DNA of 64,000 bases. Source: Caldalkalibacillus mannanilyticus JCM 10596 (GTDB taxonomy: Bacteria; Bacillota; Bacilli; Caldalkalibacillales; JCM-10596). Of the stretch, positions 57,016 to 64,000 are shown in pieces. The position numbers were made by a program, and so were the translations under genes. The notes beneath the pieces are model-generated. The model did not search any database, was not told the origin of the DNA, and worked only from the letters and a program-made list of their open reading frames with translations. The DNA is taken from positions 1 through 64,000 of the forward strand of contig NZ_BAMO01000013.1 of NCBI RefSeq assembly GCF_000615945.1, given 5' to 3'. Position 1 is the stretch's first letter. Each line of letters begins with the position of its first letter.

Positions 57016-57953
57016 TTAGACACTCACATTTTTTTTCCTGAAAAGCTTGGCATCCAGCTCTATCATTGGTTTAGTCTTGGCTACAGAGAAGATAAGCAAG
57101 GCAGTCCAGATCAGAGTGAACGTGATGAAATGAGTGGTGGTGAAGGGCTCTTTGTAGAGAAAGACACCAAGGACTAAGCCAATAGAAGGGGCAATATATT
57201 GTAAAAACCCAATCATCGACATAGGAATGGATTTAGCTCCCTTGGCAAAAAGCAATAAGGGCAATGCTGTCACAATGCCAGCCCCAATAAGAAGGAGCGT
57301 TGTCGTAATAGAAACAGTTCCAAACGAGCCCAGCCCCTGATAATGCAGGTATCCAACATAGAGGAGGGCGATGGGGGTCACAAATAGAGTTTCGAAGGCT
57401 AAACCCATTAAGGATTAAAGCTTGTTACCTTTTTGATTAAACCATAAATAGCAAAACTAAAAGCTAGAGCAAATGCTACCCACGGTATTTTCCCAAAGGA
57501 AACGGTCAGAATAGTAACCCCTATGGCAGCTATAACAAAAGAAACGGTCTGCCAGAACGAGAGCCTTTCACGAAGAACAAGGACGCCAAGTAAGACACTT
57601 ATAAGTGGATTGATATAATATCCTAAGCTTGTTTCTACTATGTGATTAGAATTGACAGCCCAGATATAAACCACCCAGTTCAGGCTAATTAATAAGCTCG
57701 CACTTAGCATGGCTAGAAGCTGTTTAGGATGGGTAAATAGTTTCTTAATATCACTCCAAACATGCTCTATTTTAATCAGGAGAAACAAAAAGATGGTGAC
57801 AAAGACAAGTGACCAAAGAATACGATGGGCAAGAATTTCGAAGGAAAGCACGTGATCTAGATGTTTCCAATAGAGGGGTAAAAAACCCCATATAATATAA
57901 GCGAGTGCAGTAACCCAAATTCCATATGTATATTGCTTGGAGGCTATTTTCAC
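57016..57953 (-). pseudogene. rarD: RarD-type EamA transporter, one-base frameshift
   Basis: Membrane protein with ten TM helices, RarD subfamily (in other species linked to chloramphenicol resistance). It begins MKIASKQYTYGIWVTALAYIIWG, typical RarD. The first frame stops at 57408-57410 after KKVTSFNP; the second starts MGLAFETLFVTPIALLYVGY. Restoring one T (CCTTAATG to CCTTTAATG) gives SFNPLMGLAFETL and a 312-residue protein, the usual length. The start follows TAAAAGAGGGATCT. Probably intact in the organism. Confidence 0.88.
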
Positions 57954-58050
57954 TTAGATCCCTCTTTTATTAGAAAAATGTGTAATAAAGACATTATAGA
58001 TCCAGAGGAGATCTAATTTCAACAAAAATATTTAGATTTACGAAAAGTAT

Positions 58051-58178
58051 AAAGTAGACTTCCATCAGATGGAGTTTTTACTCCACCTGATGGTTAGTCG
58101 CCCTTATCGGCTTCTTAGCTTCGGTTATCTCTCTCCTATAGAGGAGGGAGTCTTACCGACAGTTAGAACGTGATAAAA
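58051..58178 (-). repeat. Dispersed structured repeat, full-length copy (inverted)
   Basis: The reverse complement follows the same order as the copy at 47093: GTTCTAAC, stem CTGTCGGTAAG..CTTACCGAA-like, GCTAAGAAGCCGATAAGGGCGACTAA, then CCATCAGGTGGAG / CTCCATCTGATGG and AAGTCTACTTTAT. The first stem differs in sequence and length from copy 47093 but keeps pairing. It lies upstream of the MBL/TetR operon promoter. Confidence 0.88.
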
Positions 58179-58194
58179 AACTTTTTGTTGCAAA

Positions 58195-58234
58195 AACTAA
58201 TTAGATTAGTTAAATTATAAATATAATTAGTTTT
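58195..58234. promoter_or_regulatory. Inverted-repeat operator region of the MBL-TetR operon
   Basis: AACTAATTAGATTAGTT (58195-58211) is a 7-3-7 inverted repeat, and AACTAATTA is repeated inverted as TAATTAGTT near 58224-58234. It lies 20-60 bases upstream of the MBL gene. It is a likely TetR operator. Confidence 0.55.
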
Positions 58235-58252
58235 TAGGGAGTGGTGATATAA

Positions 58253-58981
58253 ATGAGAGTGAGTCAAAAAGGGAAGGTCATTCAACTGTCTTTCATGCCT
58301 CGATTCTTTCCGGTTAATTGTTACCTTGTAGAGGAAGAAAGGGAAATCACCCTAATTGATGCCGCATTGCCCTACTGTGCCAAATCGATTGTTGATGTAG
58401 CGGAGCGTATGGGGAAGCCTATTACTAGAATCATCCTCACCCATGCCCACGAGGATCATGTTGGAGCCCTTGATAGAATCAAAAGAATCCATCCACATAT
58501 CCAGGTGTATATTTCGGAAAGAGATTCTGCGCTGTTAAAAGGAGAGAGAAGACTTTTACCAGAAGAACCAAATACTCCTATTCGCGGAGGAATACCGAAG
58601 AAGATCAGCACAATCCCTGATTGCTTCCTTCGAGAGGGGGAACGTATTGGTTCCCTAGAAGTTATTTTCTCGCCAGGTCATACACCGGGTTCCGTATCTC
58701 TCTTCGATACAAGAGATCGTCATTTGATAGCAGGTGACGCTTTTCAAACCAGAGGAGGAATGGCTGTAGCTGGAATGCTGAAGGCTTGGTTTCCTTTTCC
58801 TGCTTTAGCAACGTGGAGTAAAGAAATCGCGTTACAGAGTGCCAAAAAACTAGCGGATTTTGAACCACGGCTGCTAGCAGTAGGGCATGGGAGGATGCTA
58901 GAAGAGCCTAAGAATGCTATGCTCAAGGCAATAATGGAGGCGGAACGAAAGTATACTCGATCCGTCATGAAAGGAGAATGA
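58253..58981 (+). CDS. MBL-fold metallo-hydrolase
   Basis: A zinc-dependent metallo-beta-lactamase-fold hydrolase of 242 residues. The metal motif is THAHEDHVGA (HxHxDH) near residue 60, with SPGHTPGSVSLFD, IAGDAF and a C-terminal VGHGRML. The start follows GGGAGTGGTGATATAA. It is followed four bases later by a TetR regulator, with an inverted-repeat operator upstream. Substrate unknown; it may degrade a toxic or signalling compound to which the regulator responds. Confidence 0.9.
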   Translation: MRVSQKGKVIQLSFMPRFFPVNCYLVEEEREITLIDAALPYCAKSIVDVAERMGKPITRIILTHAHEDHVGALDRIKRIHPHIQVYISERDSALLKGERRLLPEEPNTPIRGGIPKKISTIPDCFLREGERIGSLEVIFSPGHTPGSVSLFDTRDRHLIAGDAFQTRGGMAVAGMLKAWFPFPALATWSKEIALQSAKKLADFEPRLLAVGHGRMLEEPKNAMLKAIMEAERKYTRSVMKGE

Positions 58982-58985
58982 AGAT

Positions 58986-59576
58986 TTGTCACCACGTGCG
59001 GGATTAGATGCAGATCGTATCGTCAGTAAAGCAACAGAAATCATCGATATGAATGGAGTGGATAAGTTAACACTCGGAATACTTGCAAGTGAACTGAATG
59101 TTCGAACTCCCTCTCTATATAATCATGTAAAAAGCCTAGATGGACTAAAGCAGGCATTAGCCATCCAAGGCTTAAATAAGCTATATCAACAGATGCAAAA
59201 GGCAGCCATAGGTCGGTCGGGTGATACGGCGATTCGAGAGATTAGTGAAGCCTACCTCTGCTTTGTAAGAAGCCACCCTGGTCTTTATGAAGCAACCTTT
59301 CGCGCCCCAGAGCCTGAGGATTCGAATCTGCAACAGGCACAGGATCAAATTGTAGAACTCGTCGTGCTCGTGATGCGAGAATACGATTTGTCTCATGATA
59401 CTGTTCTTCATTTGGTTCGTGGACTTAGAAGTATCTTACATGGATTTACGTCCATCGAGCAGATGGGAGGCTTTGGACTTCCCCTTGACCTCGATCAAAG
59501 CTTTACCATTCTCTTAGATACATATATTAAGGGCATTCATTTGCTCAAAAAGGAACAGGGCTCTAGAGTAGAATGA
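58986..59576 (+). CDS. TetR/AcrR family regulator (WHG-domain type)
   Basis: Repressor with N-terminal HTH (DRIVSKATEIIDMNGVDKLTLGILASELNVRTPSLYNHV, residues 8-45) and a ligand-binding C-terminal WHG-type domain (AYLCFVRSHPGLYEA). The 196-residue length is usual. TTG 58986 follows AAAGGAGAATGAAGA; no ATG or GTG gives the full HTH. It is encoded downstream of the MBL gene and probably autoregulates the pair through the operator at 58195. Confidence 0.92.
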   Translation: MSPRAGLDADRIVSKATEIIDMNGVDKLTLGILASELNVRTPSLYNHVKSLDGLKQALAIQGLNKLYQQMQKAAIGRSGDTAIREISEAYLCFVRSHPGLYEATFRAPEPEDSNLQQAQDQIVELVVLVMREYDLSHDTVLHLVRGLRSILHGFTSIEQMGGFGLPLDLDQSFTILLDTYIKGIHLLKKEQGSRVE

Positions 59577-59600
59577 AACTCTATCAGCTGGAAAGTTTCT

Positions 59601-59807
59601 TTATTTTTTGTAGCTGATGATCTTCACGTGTTCGATTTCGTGAAAAGGTTCCAAAATGCACATGAGTTGTTGAATCTCTTTTAAAGTCAGGTTTTCATAA
59701 AGCTCTATTTGTCCGTTTTCAGGACTGCTTGTAAACGTTGTTTGGATATCTTTCATTTCTCCAACTATGATTTCTTTTGATTCCTTGTAGACAATGATTC
59801 CGTTCAT
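59601..59807 (-). CDS. Hypothetical small protein
   Basis: A 68-residue protein not recognised (MNGIIVYKESKEIIVGEMK at the start), with no signal or TM segment and mixed alpha/beta character. ATG 59807 is preferred over an ATG at 59828 because a long G run (CCTGGGGGGG) lies 6 to 12 bases upstream. It is convergent with the TetR gene and 80 bases downstream of the MFS gene. Confidence 0.55.
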   Translation of the reverse strand: MNGIIVYKESKEIIVGEMKDIQTTFTSSPENGQIELYENLTLKEIQQLMCILEPFHEIEHVKIISYKK

Positions 59808-59906
59808 GTTCTGCCCCCCCAGGTTCATTTTTGTAAAGTGTATGTCTAGAATCTGGGGAAAAGAACGATTGGATATAGAGATAGGATGTTTATCTAGGGT
59901 GTCGAG

Positions 59907-61127
59907 TTATGTTACCGAGGCGGAAACTGCGCTATTCATTTTTTTGATACTGATGACCATGGCAATGTAAGCTGTGAATATGAGAAAGCATAGCAGAACC
60001 AGCATATAGGCAGAACCGATAAGAGTAAGGGCATTAGTAAAGACCAAGAGCATTCCCACTCGAATCGCCAATCCTATTAATTGAAACAGACTATTTACTC
60101 TCCCCATTTTATCTGTTGGGATCATAGCCATCATGATGGAGTTGCGGACTACTCTTGTTCCTGCATTCCCGAGTCCAGTTAAGATTTGCATCAGCAAAAA
60201 GATGGGGACTAGAGGGATAAGAGAAAGAAAAAGTAGACCGATCAGGTAGCTAGTGAAAGTCAGAATAATGGCGGCATACTGATTCATGGTTCGTAGCAGA
60301 AGAGGTAAAATAATACCAGCAAGGGTCGCCCCTACAGAGTACATCATACTGGTGGCTCCATACACACTCGCATCTGCTTCCAAAACTTCATGAATATAGA
60401 TGGGATAAAGATAGTTTGTCATCATAACTCCGATAAAAGGGAGAAAGGATGCCATAAAAAAGAGAAAGAGCATAGGTACTTGCTTCATATACAAGAATCC
60501 CTCAGCCAATTGATAGAAAAAGGAATGGCGTGTAGAAGAGGGAGCGAACGTTTGATAATAAGGAACAAGGAGTAAGATAAAAAAGGCAGCTCCAAAAGAG
60601 AAGGCATCCATGATGATAATCCAAATCAAATCAATTTTTCCTATCAATATACTCGCTAAGGCACCTGCCATGATCGTGGATGCTTGGCTTTGTATTTCCA
60701 GCAATCCATTGATTGATTTATAATGTTTTTTATCAAAAATCTCCTGACAAAAGGCAAACATCGTTGGGTAGAAGACTGTGTAGTAGAGAGAGCCGATGGA
60801 ATAGATGCTGATAAGATACCAGATAGGGTAATCTCCCAATCGATAACCTAGATACACAAAGAAGACTAAACTAATGAAACCAAAAAAATTAACTACATGT
60901 AAGATGTTTTTGCGAGAAAAACGATCGATCAATAGACCGATGGAAGGCGTAATGAAGAACATAAGAATCGTGAGGGCTAAAGTGACATAGCCATAGATGA
61001 CTGACCCATCCTCACGAGAGATAAGCATCCATGGTATGGCAATCATTGAGATTCCAGATCCGATAGAAGATAGCATGTTAGAAGCAAGAATAAAATAGAG
61101 ACGTTGATCCTTAAAAAGTTGATTCAT
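59907..61127 (-). CDS. MFS transporter (macrolide-efflux-like)
   Basis: Twelve-TM drug-proton antiporter-like permease of 406 residues. It starts MNQLFKDQRLYFILASNMLSSIGSGISMIAIPW, with the MFS motif LLIDRFSRKNILHVVNF after TM2, typical of the MFS_3/MefA-like group. ATG 61127 follows GAGGTGATCAGA; an upstream in-frame start at 61157 is weaker. It sits between a small hypothetical gene and the MATE exporter gene, both on the same strand. Confidence 0.9.
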   Translation of the reverse strand: MNQLFKDQRLYFILASNMLSSIGSGISMIAIPWMLISREDGSVIYGYVTLALTILMFFITPSIGLLIDRFSRKNILHVVNFFGFISLVFFVYLGYRLGDYPIWYLISIYSIGSLYYTVFYPTMFAFCQEIFDKKHYKSINGLLEIQSQASTIMAGALASILIGKIDLIWIIIMDAFSFGAAFFILLLVPYYQTFAPSSTRHSFFYQLAEGFLYMKQVPMLFLFFMASFLPFIGVMMTNYLYPIYIHEVLEADASVYGATSMMYSVGATLAGIILPLLLRTMNQYAAIILTFTSYLIGLLFLSLIPLVPIFLLMQILTGLGNAGTRVVRNSIMMAMIPTDKMGRVNSLFQLIGLAIRVGMLLVFTNALTLIGSAYMLVLLCFLIFTAYIAMVISIKKMNSAVSASVT

Positions 61128-61252
61128 TCTGATCACCTCATTCATTAACGTTGGCAATAGTTTCTAGTGCTTATCTTTAGCATAACGAAATGATTAGGAG
61201 GAATCTTCGGCGATCAGAATGATTTTTGGTAGAACAGGCTCAGACCTTGGTC

Positions 61253-62616
61253 TTAAGACTGCTCTACTCTTTTGTGCTTACGTTGAATATGGACAAGTCG
61301 AATGGAGAGGGAGATAGCCCCCGCCGCCAGACCTGCTATGAGACCGACCCAATAGCCAAAAGCATGGAGACTTGTGTAATTGGCTAACACATAACCAAGT
61401 GGTAATCCAATCACCCAATAAGAAACCAATGCCATGACAAATGTAACATTCACATCCTTATATCCTCGAAGGACTCCTTGGATGGGGGAGGCAATAGCAT
61501 CCGATAACTGGAAAAATAAAGCGTATATTAAGAATTGAGAGGTGAGGATGAGCACCTCTTTTTCTTTTGTATACAGACCGGCTACCTCCATTCTAAAAAC
61601 AAAAAGGAAGATCGCACAGCCAACGGAAAAAAGAATGGCTGTCATGATTCCAATCTTACTATATTGTGCAGCATCGAGATAACGTTTAGCTCCTACTTCA
61701 TACCCTACAATAATGGTCAAGGCCATAGAGATGCTCAAAGGAATCATGTACAAGAAAGAAGCAAAGTTAATGGCTGCTTGGTGGGAAGCAATTGTGATCG
61801 TATCATACTGACTCATCAGTAAGGTGACAGCCGAAAAAATACTGACCTCAAAAAAAATAGAGAGCCCAATAGGGAGTCCAATGAGAAAAATCTCTTTCCA
61901 TCTTTTCAGAGCTATAGGATAAAAACGAGAAAAAATAGCACTTTGAGCAAGAGGCTCTTTTTTAACAACAATAAAAATAGTGACAACAGTAATAAACCAA
62001 TATGTGATCGACGTAGCATAGCCAGCACCAATCCCCCCTAAAGCTGGAAAACCTCCCTTACCAAAAATCAGCATATAGTTAAAGAAAAAATTAATAGGGA
62101 TGGTGGCTAGTGTAATAAACATTGTGATTCGAGTATGCCCTAGGGCATCAATATAGCAGCGTAAAACAGTATAAATGAATAAGGGGATGATCCCATACGT
62201 AAGGCAACTAAATAGCCCTTAGCGATATAGCGTACATCTTCTTCAATATTCATATGGTTTAAGACTGGGTCTAAAACAAGAGCCCCAAGAAGCATAATGG
62301 TGATGGCTAGCATAAGAGAAACATAGATTCCTTGCAGAACACGATCGGGTATACTTTCCTCTTTTTTTGCTCCGAAAAGCTGCGACACAATAGGGGTAAT
62401 AGACATTAAAATGCCACTTAATCCCACGAAAATAGGAACCCATAGATTGGCTCCAATGGCGACGCCAGCTAAATCAGTAGGGCTTACATTTCCAGACATC
62501 ACTACATCAAAAAAATTCATGGCAAATAAGCCTAGCTGAGTGACGAAGATCGGAAATAAAATTCTACTAAATTGACTTATTTTTTGGCGGTATGTATAGG
62601 TTTGTTCCATAGTCAC
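61253..62616 (-). pseudogene. MATE family multidrug exporter, one-base frameshift
   Basis: NorM-type sodium or proton driven exporter with twelve TM helices. It starts MTMEQTYTYRQKISQFSRIL, with MNFFDVVMSGNVSPTDLAGVAIGANLW typical of NorM. The first frame goes wrong after LRMG. Restoring one A (GGGATC to GGGAATC) yields [35 protein letters not shown], joining the two halves into a 454-residue protein, the usual size. ATG 62616 has AGAGGTGACT upstream. It is probably intact in the organism. Confidence 0.9.
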
Positions 62617-62882
62617 CTCTAGTAAAAAAGTAATAATGAATGAATTATATCATTTTATATCAGCTATCTCTATATACTTTATTTTCTGACAAACGGGTCA
62701 TCTTTGCTTTTTGTAATAATTTGTTAGAAAACCTGACAAAATGGCTGAAATGCCAAAGAATCACTCGTATACTAACCCCATTGAACATAAAAATTATTTA
62801 TTAGTTCTGAATTGCTTTAAAAGTGCAAAAAGAAACACCTTTTAACTAGTAAAGGATTAAATAAAAGATGGGGGAGTGAAAC

Positions 62883-64000
62883 ATGTTAACAGCCAGTGCG
62901 GGATATCTTATTTTGCTCTTTTTTGGAGTGTTTTTTACGAGTCTTACTATGATTATGCAGCGTCGTAGAAAGACAGATATGACAGCAGAACAATTTAGTA
63001 CGGCGGGCAGAAGCATTGGTGTCGGTTTAGCGAGTGCTTCGATTATAGCCGCTTGGACTTGGGCGGCTACACTGATGATGTCTTCATCAACAGGTTTTCA
63101 ATATGGAATAAGTGGACCTTATTGGTATGCTGCAGGTGCTTGCATTCAAGTATTATTGTTTGCGATTGTAGCGATTCATTTAAAAAGAAAAGCACCAAAG
63201 GCTCATACATTCTTGGAGTTCATTGGAAAACGTTTTGACAAAAAAAATCATAAACTGATGATGGTCTTTGCCTTGATGACGAACACGATCGTTACAGCTA
63301 TGGTCATTCTTGGTGGAGCGATTGCGTTAAATTCACTTACAGGGATGAATATTTATATAGCAGCATTTTTAATTCCATTAACCTTTACGATTTATACCAT
63401 GATTGGTGGTTTAAAAGCGTCGTTCATCGCAGACTACTTAAATACTGTAATGATTTTTGTCATTCTCACCACTTTTGCCACAGTTGTATATATGAAATTT
63501 GGAGTGACAACCGTTTATGAAGGGTTACGTGCTTTACCTGAATCTCAACAAATGTTAACAATGGCTTCAATTCCAGGTTTGCTGTTTGGAATGATCAATA
63601 TTATCGGTAACTTTGGCACGGTATTCGTTGACCAGTCATACTGGCAGCGTGCGATTGCCAGTAAAGACAGTGCTGCGTCAAAGGCTTATATTTATGGAGG
63701 GATTGCTTGGTTTTCAATTCCATTTGCCATTGCAACATTCTTAGGAGTTACAGCAGCAGGGTTAGGATTAAATATTGGGGACCCTGATGCCTCAGCACCA
63801 CTCATGGCTGCTCATTTACTTGGTACAGTTGGATCTATTTTATTTTTAGTGATGTTATTTATGGCGGTTATGTCAACAGGAGCTGCTGAGCTTACAGCCA
63901 TTACGAATATTATTGTTACAGATATTTACCGTAAATCGATTAACCCAACAGCGAGCAGTAAGCAAACCTTAAAAATATCGCGTATTGTTACATTAAGCTC
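62883..64000 (+). CDS. Sodium:solute symporter family protein, runs off the window
   Basis: Integral membrane symporter; the 372 codons visible here are the N-terminal part, cut by the window edge. It starts MLTASAGYLILLFFGVFFTSL, with FSTAGRSIGVGLASASIIAAWTWAATL (TM2 region) and GISGPYWYAAGACIQVLLF, which resemble the urea/DUR3-like branch of the SSS family. The GNFGTVFVDQSYWQRAIASKD loop is also family-typical. ATG 62883 follows GGGGGAG. About 265 bases of AT-rich sequence without a gene separate it from the MATE gene. The substrate is unknown. Confidence 0.9.
   Translation, partial: MLTASAGYLILLFFGVFFTSLTMIMQRRRKTDMTAEQFSTAGRSIGVGLASASIIAAWTWAATLMMSSSTGFQYGISGPYWYAAGACIQVLLFAIVAIHLKRKAPKAHTFLEFIGKRFDKKNHKLMMVFALMTNTIVTAMVILGGAIALNSLTGMNIYIAAFLIPLTFTIYTMIGGLKASFIADYLNTVMIFVILTTFATVVYMKFGVTTVYEGLRALPESQQMLTMASIPGLLFGMINIIGNFGTVFVDQSYWQRAIASKDSAASKAYIYGGIAWFSIPFAIATFLGVTAAGLGLNIGDPDASAPLMAAHLLGTVGSILFLVMLFMAVMSTGAAELTAITNIIVTDIYRKSINPTASSKQTLKISRIVTLS

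Overview
This window comes from an endospore-forming member of the Bacillales with moderately low GC content. The evidence is a pair of spore-protein genes (an alpha/beta-type SASP and a gamma-SASP-like repeat protein), a YhcN-type spore lipoprotein, PdaA, a SpoIISA toxin, the bacilliredoxin YtxJ, the hutPHUIG operon with its HutP attenuator, BmrC/BmrD and MrfA/MrfB. I cannot name the genus. No rRNA, tRNA, CRISPR array or complete insertion sequence was seen.

Layout. 0-10 kb: PEP carboxylase on the minus strand, then a DctS/DctR-like two-component system, a DctP-family binding protein, a TAXI binding protein and a fused TRAP permease, which together look like a sensed and transported carboxylate module. 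10-17 kb: threonine ammonia-lyase, a methyltransferase, then bmrC/bmrD preceded by a promoter, a 29-codon leader ORF and two terminators, followed by spoIISAB on the minus strand. 17-25 kb: a VWA/MoxR pair, ytxJ, a DUF420 membrane protein, spore proteins, carbonic anhydrase and a drug/metabolite transporter. 25-32 kb: the histidine utilisation operon. 31.6-34.1 kb: a duplicated ABM-domain monooxygenase gene (421-bp direct repeats) flanking a secreted protein and a small membrane protein. 34-41 kb: a NitT/TauT-type ABC transporter behind a Fur-box-like site, small proteins, coaX and a sigma factor. 41-49 kb: clpP, a VOC/PadR pair, an SASP, a telA operon and cell-wall proteins. 49-57 kb: pdaA, mrfA-mrfB, msrAB and glutaminyl-tRNA synthetase. 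57-64 kb: RarD, an MBL/TetR pair, MFS and MATE exporters, and a sodium:solute symporter that runs off the right edge.

Two window-wide patterns matter to a user. First, eight genes are broken by ten missing single bases. In most cases restoring one base to a short homopolymer run recovers the conserved protein, so these look like sequencing or assembly deletions rather than true pseudogenes. Second, a dispersed, structured repeat of about 105-130 bp occurs as two full and three partial copies (2919, 3084, 41881, 47093 and 58051). The most interesting local systems are the bmr leader/attenuator, the spoIISAB pair with its short antitoxin, the duplicated ABM cassette, and the SspE-like expanded spore protein.
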